A DNA stretch of 44,185 bases from Nitrospira sp. (GTDB lineage Bacteria; Nitrospirota; Nitrospiria; Nitrospirales; Nitrospiraceae), in assembly GCA_024281365.1 (NCBI GenBank), contig JAMXAU010000006.1, forward strand, positions 1 through 44,185. The letters run 5' to 3'. Both the position numbers and the translations under genes were made by a program. The notes under the pieces were generated by a model, which saw only the letters and a program-made list of their open reading frames with translations, was not told the origin of the DNA and searched no databases. Of the stretch, positions 17,709 to 25,902 are shown piece by piece. Positions within the stretch are counted from its first letter, which is position 1, and each line of letters opens with the position of its first letter.

Positions 17709-18125
17709 TTATGGATACCGAGCCTCAATCTTGCTCGAGAGCCCGCCTCGTGCCGTAAAAGTACCGGTCACTGTTGCCCACACAGGTCGGCAGGCCCTGA
17801 CGACATCTTGGAGGATGCGGTTTACGGCGTTCTCGTAAAAGATACCGAGATTCCGGTAGGCGTGGATATACATTTTGAGCGCTTTGAGTTCGAGACAGGC
17901 TTTGTCGGGCATGTAGTGCAGCGTGATGGTGCCGAAATCCGGCAAATTTGTTTTGGGGCAAATCGCCGTGTACTCTGGAATTTCGATGGTAATTTCATAT
18001 CCCTTATACTGATTAGGGAAGGTTTCGATCTCGGGCAAGGGGGCTCTGATGCCGCTTCTGGCATGCCGCTCATTGTAGCCCAGTCGTGTTGTCCGGGTTT
18101 TCTTCTCCAGCCGTTTACCGTTCAC
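17709..18125 (-). CDS. queF: NADPH-dependent 7-cyano-7-deazaguanine reductase
   Basis: 138 residues, the short (type I) QueF. Reduces preQ0 to preQ1 in queuosine tRNA modification. The catalytic Cys lies in EYTAICPKTNLPDFGTI, and the family signature is CLELKALKMYIHAYRNLGIF. The lysine/arginine-rich N-terminal 25 residues are unconserved; later starts are possible. Located between the MTHFR_C-domain gene and apaH, apparently one transcript; no preQ1 riboswitch was noticed upstream. Confidence 0.94.
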   Translation of the reverse strand: MNGKRLEKKTRTTRLGYNERHARSGIRAPLPEIETFPNQYKGYEITIEIPEYTAICPKTNLPDFGTITLHYMPDKACLELKALKMYIHAYRNLGIFYENAVNRILQDVVRACRPVWATVTGTFTARGGLSSKIEARYP

Positions 18126-18144
18126 CCCTCACCTCTCACTGTTC

Positions 18145-18393
18145 TTATACTTGTTTCATCCAATCAGTCTGACCGATCTTCTCCAATTCGAGATACAGGG
18201 AGACCCATGGACATTTCATGTCTGGGTATACCTCACACAGTCCACCTTTCCGGACTCCTCCACAGGGGCCATGTGCCATGAATTTTGGGCACTCGGCCTT
18301 GAGTGTGTTATCAGGAATCGGGGGGCGCTTATGCACTCCACCGACATGGGTCCCGGCCTCGTCTTCGCCGGGGATCAGTACTCGCAGCGACAT
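18145..18393 (-). CDS. MTHFR C-terminal-domain protein (MetV-like)
   Basis: 82 residues from the ATG at 18393; an in-frame TTG at 18429 would add 12. The C-terminal part AECPKFMAHGPCGGVRKGGL then CEVYPDMKCPWVS matches my memory of the cysteine-rich MTHFR_C family (the MetV subunit of MetF-type reductases in acetogens and related bacteria). The four Cys could bind a cluster or zinc. In many genomes this domain is fused to, or adjacent to, methylene-THF reductase. Here it is a stand-alone gene 2.1 kb from metF and on the opposite strand. Confidence 0.7.
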   Translation of the reverse strand: MSLRVLIPGEDEAGTHVGGVHKRPPIPDNTLKAECPKFMAHGPCGGVRKGGLCEVYPDMKCPWVSLYLELEKIGQTDWMKQV

Positions 18394-18501
18394 ACCTCGC
18401 AGTGTAAACAGATTGTTGTGGATCGGCAATCTCTAAACATGAATTGCCATGCATAAGCCAAGCAGTCTCCTCAGCAACCAGATCCAGGGCTTAGGGCAAA
18501 T

Positions 18502-18537
18502 GGCCTACGTCTGACCGTCGGACCTAGGCCTTCTTTT
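18502..18537 (+). terminator. Rho-independent terminator without an upstream plus-strand gene
   Basis: Stem GGCCTACGTC (18502-18511) with GACCTAGGCC (18521-18530), one mismatch, 9-nt loop, followed by TTCTTTT. Oriented for plus-strand transcription, but the genes directly upstream are all on the minus strand. Confidence 0.55.
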
Positions 18538-18662
18538 GGAAACCTTGGGCCCTCTTTGAAGTTGCGTTGATTTTCGTGACGTTATACTATCTTCCGGAGA
18601 TTTCGACAGCCTGTAAGTCGGTGGGGGAACCTGATCTGCGCAGAGAAAAGGCCGTACAAACA

Positions 18663-18692
18663 TTGACAGTCTTTTTTCGGCTTTGCTAGGAT
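18663..18692 (+). promoter_or_regulatory. Promoter of the 2-oxoacid oxidoreductase operon
   Basis: TTGACA (18663-18668), 18-nt spacer with a T6 run, TAGGAT (18687-18692) preceded by TGC (extended -10). The leader to the first start codon is about 140 nt. The rest of the 408-nt gap (18430-18837) holds the orphan terminator at 18502 and nothing else recognised. Confidence 0.6.
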
Positions 18693-18837
18693 GCCTGTGT
18701 TCTGGTGGTTCGGTTGGGGCGTACTGAATCGTTCAAACCCTCAAGTCCTCAAGTTTTCTTTCGTGAGTCATGATTCGGTAGAGTGCGAAAATATGAGCAA
18801 CGGCATGCCGTTGCCAACGATATAAGGGAGGTGCCTA

Positions 18838-19731
18838 ATGAGCCTTGATTATGTCAAGTTCTCCAACGGATTTGAAAAGTTTATGCCGAAAGAATATCGA
18901 GATTTGGTCGAGCACGGACCGTTTGGAAAGAAAGTCTCGGTTTCACAGGTTGGAAGTTTCAAGGAAGTGCTTGAAGAGCATCCTATGTGCGCCGGTTGTG
19001 CGATGACGCTCTTCATTCGCTTGGCCATGGTGGCGTTCCCAAATCCAGAAGATACGATTACCGTCGGGACGGCCGGTTGCGGTCGTCTGGCTATTTCGCA
19101 GGCTGCCATCCCCTTTGTTTATGGCAACTACGGAGACCAGAATGGAGTAGCGAGCGGCCTCTCACGTGGCCTTCGGCTTCGTTTCGGTGACAAGCCGAAA
19201 GATGTGGTCGTGATGGCCGGAGACGGTGGGACGGCGGACATCGGCTTCCAGCAGGTGCTGCATTCATGGTTCCGCAAGGAGCGATTTACGACCATTATGT
19301 TGGACAACGAAGTGTACGGGAATACCGGTGGTCAAGAAAGCGGGATGACCAACCGCGGTGCGGTGTTGAAGATGGCTCCCCTCGGGAAGAAGTTCGAGAA
19401 GATGGACATGCTGCAGATGGCGAAGGTCGCAGGTTGTGCCTATGTGGCGACCGTGGTGCCGAATAATCCGCGTCGTGTGGAAAGCGTCATCAAGAAAGCC
19501 GTGTTGATCGCACGCGAAGTCGGGTCGACCTATATCCAAGCCTACACATCCTGCAATATTGAGTACGCCATTCCGACCGATAAGGTCATGGAAGACGCGA
19601 AGACGGTTGAAAATGACCGGTATCAGTTTACGGAGTATGTCAGCGAAGAAGCGAAGCAGTACCTCACTGAGCGCTATGGCTACAAGGAGTTTCTTGCCAA
19701 GCCGGCTGCTGCGATTCCTAACAAGGCCTAA
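18838..19731 (+). CDS. porB: Pyruvate:ferredoxin oxidoreductase, beta (TPP) subunit
   Basis: 297 residues. TPP-binding subunit of a ferredoxin-dependent 2-oxoacid oxidoreductase; in the rTCA cycle it carboxylates acetyl-CoA to pyruvate. N-terminal HPMCAGCAMTLF and TAGCGR supply cluster-ligand Cys, with a later CNIEYA. The TPP motif is GDGGTADIGFQQVLHSWF followed by DNEVYGNTGGQESG. The EVYxNTGGQ form resembles pyruvate rather than 2-oxoglutarate enzymes, hence the pyruvate assignment (inference). Strong GGGAGGT site. First of five co-directional genes. Confidence 0.88.
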   Translation: MSLDYVKFSNGFEKFMPKEYRDLVEHGPFGKKVSVSQVGSFKEVLEEHPMCAGCAMTLFIRLAMVAFPNPEDTITVGTAGCGRLAISQAAIPFVYGNYGDQNGVASGLSRGLRLRFGDKPKDVVVMAGDGGTADIGFQQVLHSWFRKERFTTIMLDNEVYGNTGGQESGMTNRGAVLKMAPLGKKFEKMDMLQMAKVAGCAYVATVVPNNPRRVESVIKKAVLIAREVGSTYIQAYTSCNIEYAIPTDKVMEDAKTVENDRYQFTEYVSEEAKQYLTERYGYKEFLAKPAAAIPNKA

Positions 19732-19752
19732 GCGAACGAAGGAGAGTCCACG

Positions 19753-20469
19753 ATGGCAAAGCGCTTCAATATTCGAATGGCAGGTGTTGGTGGACAGGGC
19801 GTCGTGACTGGGTCGCACATACTGAGTACTGCCGTCATCAATGCCGGCGGTGAAAGCACGATCGTGCCGTTCTATGGGTCAGAAAAGCGAATGGCGCCGG
19901 TCGAAAGCTACGTTCGTGTGTCGGATGAACCGATCTATGAGATCGGCGAAATCACCTTCCCGCACATTATTATCATCTTCCATCCTCAAGTCATTACACA
20001 CGGCAAGTCTTACACGATGCCGTTCTACTTCGGCTTGAAGGAAGATGGGATTGCCTTGATCAACAACGATGGGCCGATGAATCTCCATCGAGATCAGGCA
20101 GCTGAGCTGAAAGAGCGGCGTGCGAAACTGTATTACTTCCCTGCAACGAAGATCTCTCTTGAAGTCGCAGGCATGGATCTGGCTACTAACATGGCGCTGA
20201 TGGGCTGTATCGGTGCAATTACCGGGTTGACGAGCATGGCGGGGCTGGATCAAGCCGTGAAGGACCGGTTCCTCGGGAAGGGCTTCGTGGTATCTGGTGG
20301 TACGGCTGCTCTCGACAGTGTCGTTGAGCGGAAGTTCAAAAAGAAGCAAGAACTGATCGAAAAGAACGTTGCCGTCATGCGGGCCGGGTGGAACTACGCT
20401 GTTGATCATGGTTGGGCTGCGGCTGATGTCAAGCGGGTGGAAGAGCCTGTCGCAGCAGCCACCGCGTAA
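19753..20469 (+). CDS. porG: Pyruvate:ferredoxin oxidoreductase, gamma subunit
   Basis: 238 residues. The gamma domain of POR-type enzymes has a Rossmann-like fold and contacts CoA. GVGGQGVVTGSHILSTAVIN at the start, FYGSEKRMAPVESYVRVSDE and LATNMALMGCIGAITGLTSM are typical. AAGGAGA site 21 nt after porB. Longer than the usual ~190-residue gamma, with a helical C-terminal tail (KRKFKKKQELIEKNVAVMR-like). Confidence 0.87.
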   Translation: MAKRFNIRMAGVGGQGVVTGSHILSTAVINAGGESTIVPFYGSEKRMAPVESYVRVSDEPIYEIGEITFPHIIIIFHPQVITHGKSYTMPFYFGLKEDGIALINNDGPMNLHRDQAAELKERRAKLYYFPATKISLEVAGMDLATNMALMGCIGAITGLTSMAGLDQAVKDRFLGKGFVVSGGTAALDSVVERKFKKKQELIEKNVAVMRAGWNYAVDHGWAAADVKRVEEPVAAATA

Positions 20470-20489
20470 CCGGTTATAAAGGAGTTTCC

Positions 20490-20813
20490 ATGTACCTCGT
20501 AGCCGATATCAGTGTCGAAATTTGTGCCGCGAAGAGTTGTAAGCTCTGCACGCAGTACTGTCCGGAAGCCAACACGATCCTCTACAGCGACGAGATGGGT
20601 AAAGATCAAGGGTTCAAGTACGGATCCGCTTATGTCGCAGTCGACCGGTGTAAAGGATGCGCACAATGTGTGTGGGTCTGCGACAACATGGCAAAGAATA
20701 ATGCCATCAAGATGATCATGATCGACCAACTGCCGAAAGCGGCATTGACGGACAATATTACGTACGGAGAGAAGAGCACCACAGCGGTATTAGCAAGCCC
20801 TGTCGTCGGGTAA
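20490..20813 (+). CDS. porD: Pyruvate:ferredoxin oxidoreductase, delta (2[4Fe-4S] ferredoxin) subunit
   Basis: 107 residues. Two ferredoxin cluster motifs: CAAKSCKLCTQYCP and CKGCAQCVWVCDNMAKN. Relays electrons between external ferredoxin and the TPP site. The order of Cys in the first motif is slightly unusual (C-x4-C-x2-C-x3-C). AAAGGAG ribosome binding site. Part of the B-G-D-E-A operon. Confidence 0.88.
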   Translation: MYLVADISVEICAAKSCKLCTQYCPEANTILYSDEMGKDQGFKYGSAYVAVDRCKGCAQCVWVCDNMAKNNAIKMIMIDQLPKAALTDNITYGEKSTTAVLASPVVG

Positions 20814-20829
20814 GGAAAGGGAATCAGGC

Positions 20830-21594
20830 GTGGCCATCACACAAGATACGAGAGAGCGGATCATCGTGCCGGGTCCGGCGGGGTTTCACCCACCGTCTGC
20901 GGCTCAGTTAGGTGTCGACCTGCCGGATCCTGGGCAGGGGTTGTACTACGGCCTTCTTGAGCCAAATGAGGAAGTTGTTATTGAAGAGATGGCTCGCAAG
21001 ATGCTGACGAGCCCGAATGCGACGATTTTCCCGGGTCCCTTGCTCTTGTGGGCTTGGAACGACCATGCAGTAGAAAAAGCAAAAGCGACATTGGAAATTG
21101 CCGCACAGGTTCCGGAAGTGATGATTATTCCGATGCCGGACTATCGTCCAAAGTATCCGAAGATCGATCCTGAGGAAGTGATCAATCCGAATCATCCGAA
21201 TTTGACGATCTGGGGCAACAAGATCGAAGCCTGTATCTTCATCGGTGTGCATTGCCATTATGCCAATCTCACTCTCAAGATGATCCGGGCGGGAACCAAT
21301 TGCTGTACTATGGCGATCTGCGCGGAGCAAGGCCACGAGGATGCCATGCTCACGATTCGGGACTCCGATACGCTGAAAATCAAGCGCGTCGCGCAGATTT
21401 TTAAGCGTGTCCGTGAAGAACTGGGGATCAAGTTACCGGAAAATGGAGAAAACGTTCGTTTTACCGGTACCCAGTCAAAGGTCCACGGTGGTAAGACTCA
21501 TACCAATCCGATGGCGTTTGCCCCGACTCCTGGTGGAGCGGGCAGCGCCGCGATGTTCGGCCATTCTGCAGAACAGATGAAGCGAGAAGGGTAG
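20830..21594 (+). CDS. porE: Fifth (epsilon-type) subunit of the 2-oxoacid:ferredoxin oxidoreductase
   Basis: 254 residues, start GTG at 20830, 16 nt after porD. No classical domain is recognised. Five-subunit POR/OGOR operons of Hydrogenobacter and Nitrospira include an extra subunit of about this size and unknown function; that is the basis of the call. The middle has conserved-looking segments NLTIWGNKIEACIFIGVHCH and AGTNCCTMAICAEQGHEDAM with several Cys/His, suggesting a metal or cluster site. The DHAVEKAKATLEIAAQVPE region appears helical. The C-terminus is Gly/His-rich and probably flexible. Confidence 0.75.
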   Translation: MAITQDTRERIIVPGPAGFHPPSAAQLGVDLPDPGQGLYYGLLEPNEEVVIEEMARKMLTSPNATIFPGPLLLWAWNDHAVEKAKATLEIAAQVPEVMIIPMPDYRPKYPKIDPEEVINPNHPNLTIWGNKIEACIFIGVHCHYANLTLKMIRAGTNCCTMAICAEQGHEDAMLTIRDSDTLKIKRVAQIFKRVREELGIKLPENGENVRFTGTQSKVHGGKTHTNPMAFAPTPGGAGSAAMFGHSAEQMKREG

Positions 21595-21635
21595 GCTGAG
21601 CGAATAGCTCACCGTCCATATAAAGAGGTGCGATT

Positions 21636-22970
21636 ATGAGCGAGACTGAAGTGAAAACGAATCCCCAAGGCGACCCGATCACCAGTGTGGCAGCTCCAGC
21701 GAGCGCAAAGAAGCAAGATCCTCATGGCGAAGCAAAACGCCAGAAGGTCGTGACTCCTGAATACATGTTTCATGAGGCGCCGCGGACGAAGGAGTTCATC
21801 ACGGGCAGCGAAGCGGCCAAGGAAGCGATCCGTCGCTCAAACGTGGATTTAGCCATCGCCTATCCGATCACACCGCAGAGTGAAACTATGCAGCTCGTCG
21901 GTGTGCTCTACGGTGAGGGCTATGTGAAAGAGTACTATCGTGGCGAAGAAGAAGTCGGTGTGATGGCTGCGATCGCCGGTGGATCTCGTGCAGGCGTTCG
22001 ATGCTATACGGCTACAGCTGGGCCCGGTACGTTGCGTGGATTGGAAGGCATTGCGTCTTGGCCTGGCCACCGTCTTCCGGTGGTTGCGATGTTTACTTGT
22101 CGCGTCGTCAATGCGCCACTTGCCATTCAGCCGGACAATATCGAAGTCGCTTACCTGCTGAACTGCGGTATGATTGTATTCCATGCAGAAAATCAACAGG
22201 ATATGTTCGATTTCACGATGGCTGGCTTCACGATCAGTGAAAAGAACGACGTGACCCTGCCGGTTGGGGTCTGCTGCGATGGGTTCTTTGTGACGCATGC
22301 TCGTGGATACGTGCGGATGCAAGATCGTGGGATCAAGTTGCCACCGCGTGAAGCCTGGCGTGGTGCGGTGCCGGTACTCGATGCCGAGAATCCTCCGGCT
22401 CGTCTGTCCCGTGACGCCCCGGTTCAGAAGTCGAACTTCATGGCCTATAACATTCATGCGGTCTGGCAGCAGGAAGTGTGGGCGGCTGTCGAACGGTCCC
22501 GGAAGTACATCAATAAATATATGGGCGGTTTACTAACCGCGGAAAACGTCGATGATGCGGAAGTAATCATCATTGCCTCCGGCAGCGCAGCGGCACAATC
22601 GCGTGAGGCTGTGCGACTCTGCAAGGAAAAGGGCATGAAGGTCGGATTGATTAAAATCCGCTCCCTCCGCCCATTTCCGACGAAGGAACTCCGTCAGTTA
22701 TGCGCGAAGGCTAAGCTGATTGTGGTTCCGGAATTCAATTACGTCGGGTGGTTGGCGAAGGAAGTGGCGACTGCGATTTATGGCTTTTCCAGCGCAAAGA
22801 TCATCGGCGGGCCACGTGTGTATGGGGGTCAGTCAATGCCGGTGGAGTTGATCGTGGACGAGGTCGAGTCGGGGGTAAGCGGTAAGAAATCGACCAACGT
22901 TGCGATGTCGCAGATTATGGGTGGCGCCGTCAATCAGGACGAGGTCGCCCATTTTATGCGCAGCATTTAG
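21636..22970 (+). CDS. porA: Pyruvate:ferredoxin oxidoreductase, alpha subunit
   Basis: 444 residues. Pairs with the beta subunit to form the active site. A 45-residue Ala/Lys-rich N-terminal extension precedes the core FITGSEAAKEAIRRSNVDLA, AYPITPQSETMQLVGVLYG and YRGEEEVGVMAAIAGGSRAG. The C-terminal half has IIIASGSAAAQSREAVRLCK and VGLIKIRSLRPFPTKELR, the transketolase-C domain. Last gene of the operon, followed by a strong terminator at 22991. Confidence 0.9.
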   Translation: MSETEVKTNPQGDPITSVAAPASAKKQDPHGEAKRQKVVTPEYMFHEAPRTKEFITGSEAAKEAIRRSNVDLAIAYPITPQSETMQLVGVLYGEGYVKEYYRGEEEVGVMAAIAGGSRAGVRCYTATAGPGTLRGLEGIASWPGHRLPVVAMFTCRVVNAPLAIQPDNIEVAYLLNCGMIVFHAENQQDMFDFTMAGFTISEKNDVTLPVGVCCDGFFVTHARGYVRMQDRGIKLPPREAWRGAVPVLDAENPPARLSRDAPVQKSNFMAYNIHAVWQQEVWAAVERSRKYINKYMGGLLTAENVDDAEVIIIASGSAAAQSREAVRLCKEKGMKVGLIKIRSLRPFPTKELRQLCAKAKLIVVPEFNYVGWLAKEVATAIYGFSSAKIIGGPRVYGGQSMPVELIVDEVESGVSGKKSTNVAMSQIMGGAVNQDEVAHFMRSI

Positions 22971-22990
22971 CGGCGCGTCGTCATGAAATG

Positions 22991-23032
22991 AAAAGAGCCT
23001 GTCCGGGAAACCGGGCAGGCTCTTTTGTTTTT
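22991..23032 (+). terminator. Rho-independent terminator after porA
   Basis: AAAAGAGCCTG (22991-23001) pairs perfectly with CAGGCTCTTTT (23016-23026); inner CCGG/CCGG extends the stem. Followed by GTTTTT. It lies 20 nt after the porA stop. Confidence 0.9.
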
Positions 23033-23062
23033 GAGGTGCCGTGTTGCTTGTGAATCGTGAAA

Positions 23063-23132
23063 CGTATTTCGTAAGCATTCAACGAACGACGTTCGCCTCG
23101 CTGAGTGGGCGAAGCGGGCTTCACGAAATACG
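23063..23132. repeat. Inverted repeat downstream of the por terminator
   Basis: CGTATTTCGTAAGC (23063-23076) is the near-perfect reverse complement of GCTTCACGAAATACG (23118-23132). The interior is GC-rich with smaller dyads (AACGACGTT). May be a REP-like or extended palindrome. Confidence 0.55.
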
Positions 23133-23142
23133 AGCGACGTTG

Positions 23143-23391
23143 TCAGCCCTGAATCTCATCCTCCACCATCTCCTCACTGGCCGGCATTCCGTAAGCCACA
23201 TATTTTGCGTAGGAGAGGTAGATCCCTGCACTGTCCGTCATGGCTTTGGACCCGGCCGTCAGCCGAACGACTTTGTCGGAGCCGGGTGGTTCAATGTTTT
23301 GGAGCATGTTGACGTGGTCGTGCAAGAGTCGGATATAGCGTTCTACTGCCGATTCGACGTCTTTATAGGCCTTCAGAATATCATCTGTCAT
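23143..23391 (-). CDS. Small helical protein, hypothetical
   Basis: 82 residues from the ATG at 23391, with GGAGGA at ideal spacing. Starts MTDDILKAYKDVESAVERYI, followed by a charged, probably helical segment and an acidic C-terminus (EEMVEDEIQG). No Cys, signal peptide or recognised domain. Divergent from the broken methyltransferase gene, with a 38-nt spacer. Confidence 0.7.
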   Translation of the reverse strand: MTDDILKAYKDVESAVERYIRLLHDHVNMLQNIEPPGSDKVVRLTAGSKAMTDSAGIYLSYAKYVAYGMPASEEMVEDEIQG

Positions 23392-23429
23392 GGTTGTCCT
23401 CCGTAATACCTTGAGCATACACTACGGCT

Positions 23430-24608
23430 ATGCAACGCCTCAACGTTCCGGTCTCACGAAGGCTTCTTGATGCCATCCACTCCTCCGTTGAGGGAACGAA
23501 CGGTTCGACTAAGCAGCTGACCCAGGCCGTAAGGGAGCTGTCGAGAATCTTCACCAAAGAACGGGATCGCCTCAGTCTTTCGTATCTGGATAGTAGCCAC
23601 TTAGGTGCGGCATATCTTCAGTATTTCCTGCCGGTCAATCTTGCCAAGATACAGCGGTTGCTCAATGAGATGCCCACGCCTGAAGTGGACGAGAGTTTCT
23701 CAGTGCTGGACCTTGGTTCAGGCCCTGGTACCGGGGCGTTGGCCGTCCTCGACTGGTGGCAACAGCAGGCGTTGCCGTATGCCCTGTCCGTGACTGCTGT
23801 CGATAGCTCGAAAGCAGCTCTTAGCCAAGCCCGACAGTTATGGGATCGATACTGCCAGACGGCTACTGTTGGGGCAGGGAGTTTACAGACCTACGAAGGA
23901 GATCTCGAGCGGCGAGTCTGGTTAGAACAAATAAAACAACGTGCGCCTTTTGATCTAATAATCCTTGCTAACTGCTTGAATGAGCTTTTTACTGGTGCAC
24001 AAACCAATCAAGATGCGGACCTGTCTGGTCACAGAAGCGTTATCGCTGTTGGCCCCGCACGGTACGATGCTGATCGTCGAAGCCGGCTCTACGCGAAACG
24101 TCGCGAGCCTTGCTGCAGGTGCGTGACAAACTGCTCCAAGATAAACGCTGCTCCATTTACAGCCCCTGCCTCCCATGAAAATGCATGTCCAGCATTGATG
24201 AAGCCAATGACTGGTGCCACGAAGAGCGAGCGTGGGAACCGCCGATGATCATTCAGCAGATCGCAACAACGAAGTGGGTTTCATTAAAGATGCTCTGAAA
24301 TTTCTCTATCTATTGTTACGCAAAGACGGCAAGACAATCGTCGATCGGCAACCCAATGTGTATCGAACTGGTGAGTGAATTGCGAGTCATGAAGGCGAAA
24401 AACGAGCATGGCTCTGCAATGAGCAAGGTCGACAAGAAGTCGCAGGCAAGATCGCCTCGCATCTCCCGACAATGGGGCATTCGACCAATGGCATCGTGGT
24501 GCAATCGTGCAGATTGAGAAAATTGTGCGAAAAGACAAGAATGGCAAGGTGTCGTCGCTGGCGGCTCGAACAAAGTTCTGGTGTGAAAGACTCGCACGGT
24601 TTAGCTAA
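23430..24608 (+). pseudogene. Rsm22-like rRNA methyltransferase, multiply frameshifted
   Basis: The first about 190 codons read as an intact Rsm22-type class I methyltransferase: SVLDLGSGPGTGALAVLDWW (SAM site) and FDLIILANCLNELFTG. After about 24000 the family sequence continues only by changing frame: MRTCLVTEALSLLAPHGTML, then SRALLQVRDKLLQDKRCSIY, then HENACPALMKP, NDWCHEERAWEPP, NEVGFIKDALKFLYLLLRKD, KRAWLCNEQGR and QWHRGAIVQIEKIVRKD. At least six single-base shifts are needed, several at homopolymers (for example an A missing near 24213). The protein family modifies (mito)ribosomal RNA. Either a decayed gene or a poor consensus; a continuous product of 272 residues is not expected to be functional. 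Confidence 0.8.
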
Positions 24609-24759
24609 GATCACGTGACGAACGGTGCGTGCGTTTGAGTGTGGCAGCGTGAAGACAAGTCGTCTCGGCTGACGATGGGCAGGCAACTTAGGCTCAGCCC
24701 TGATGCGGTGAGTGTTGACGGCTGCCGCACGCGGTACTGTTGACCGGCCGCTTTACAGG

Positions 24760-25305
24760 AATGAAGAACCCCGCCCTTCCAGGCGGGGTCTCCTCACAAT
24801 TCAAGCTGCGCTTGACCCGTCTCCTGCTCGCCTTGGTGCTGGACATCGTGCCGAATCGTCGCCTCGTTGATGCCCACCGTGGAGGCGAAACATCCTCGCG
24901 CCCAAACTCCACCACCATCCCAATACACTTTGCGTACCATGTGCGGGAACTTCTCTTTCAGCTGCCGACTGGTGACACTTTTCCAGGTTTCCACCACCCT
25001 TGAAACCGCGTATTTCGGTGGAATCACCCTGTGCAGATGGACATGGTCCCGGTCCACTCCAATTTCCTCCAGAAACCAAGCAGGGTGAAATTCCCGCACG
25101 CTGCGGAGGACCTTCTTCAGGTATTCAGCTACTCCGGGCACGAGGATTTTTCGCCGGTACCGCGTCACCCACACCAAATGGTACTGGGTCTTGTACACCA
25201 CATGAGCCTGTCGATGGAGTTTCATCGACGGCCAGCATCGCCCCAGGCGAGCAACAGACGGCGCCCTGCTCACACCCCCACCCTCCCAGGTGGGGAACTC
25301 CCGCG
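24760..25305 (-). mobile_element. IS200/IS605-type insertion sequence
   Basis: A TnpA-only element. Sub-terminal hairpins of the kind recognised by HUH transposases flank the gene: ACCCCGCC-CTTCCA-GGCGGGGT (24768-24789) at the gene's 3' end and CCCCACC-CTCCCA-GGTGGGG (25276-25295) at its 5' end, with similar loops. No terminal inverted repeats or target duplication, as expected for this family. The exact cleavage ends were not determined; a TTTAC lies next to the left boundary (24752-24756). Confidence 0.72.
24794..25225 (-). CDS. tnpA: IS200/IS605 family transposase TnpA, catalytic Tyr replaced
   Basis: 143 residues from the ATG at 25225 (normal size). Y1 HUH single-strand transposase: YKTQYHLVWVTRYRRKIL, the HUH motif in GVDRDHVHLHRVIPPKY and the SVTSRQLKEKFPHMVRKVYW region are present. 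The C-terminal helix that should carry the nucleophilic Tyr (pattern IRxYxxxQ) reads IRHDVQHQ, codon GAT (24845-24847 on the plus strand). One T-to-G change from TAT would explain it. The protein is therefore predicted inactive unless this is a sequence error. Confidence 0.8.
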   Translation of the reverse strand: MKLHRQAHVVYKTQYHLVWVTRYRRKILVPGVAEYLKKVLRSVREFHPAWFLEEIGVDRDHVHLHRVIPPKYAVSRVVETWKSVTSRQLKEKFPHMVRKVYWDGGGVWARGCFASTVGINEATIRHDVQHQGEQETGQAQLEL

Positions 25306-25682
25306 CAATTAGAAGAATGGCACCCAGTGTCTTCTGTTTCTCTTGGTATCACATGCTCACCATAGCGAGCCTTCGTGCCCATCCCTTCCAGCCAAGCTGG
25401 AGAGTGAAGGAAATGGGACAAGTAGCTGTAGAGACTGGTCCCGCGTTCGCACTTGGAGGCACGAAAAGTGGATCAGCCTGCTGTTTTCACTTTAAAAATA
25501 CAAAAAGTGGTCTAAACGCGCAATCACCAAAGATGGACAAGACGACGCTCAATCTAGTCTCGATGGTTCTAGGAAGGCAGCAGGACTATCGTGGTTTTGA
25601 CAAAATTCAACGTGCCTGAATTGAACAAAATCCTTCTTCGGAACGAATCCGTTCGCGATAAAAAGACGAAATTGAATCTGTA
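25306..25682. other. Gap between IS element and small membrane gene, nothing recognised
   Basis: About 375 nt, AT-richer than the surroundings. No convincing ORF on either strand, no RNA gene or promoter recognised. The overlapping reading frames here look unconserved. It probably belongs to the accessory stretch around the insertion sequence. Confidence 0.4.
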
Positions 25683-25865
25683 ATGACATGGCTTTTCACG
25701 ACGCTTACGCTTGTTGCGCTTCTTATTCAAGTTGGCGCTTTGATTTTTGATGATCAAATTGAGGAGAGGTTACACACAACATATTTCTATGTACTTGTGT
25801 TTATGGGCTCTCTAGTCGTTGCAGGAATTTTTGTGCTGCTGTTGACAGTCACTGGAAGAAGTTAG
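25683..25865 (+). CDS. Small two-span membrane protein, hypothetical or truncated
   Basis: 60 residues: MTWLFTTLTLVALLIQVGAL is one transmembrane segment, FYVLVFMGSLVVAGIFVLLL the second, joined by a charged loop DDQIEERLHTT. No family recognised. Just after its stop, a different frame stays open (LEEVSTDRWLLKIVESR) and runs into the broken ORF at 25903, so a longer membrane protein with a cytoplasmic helical tail may have been split by a frameshift. Confidence 0.5.
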   Translation: MTWLFTTLTLVALLIQVGALIFDDQIEERLHTTYFYVLVFMGSLVVAGIFVLLLTVTGRS

Positions 25866-25902
25866 CACGGATCGATGGCTTCTCAAGATTGTCGAGAGTA
25901 GG

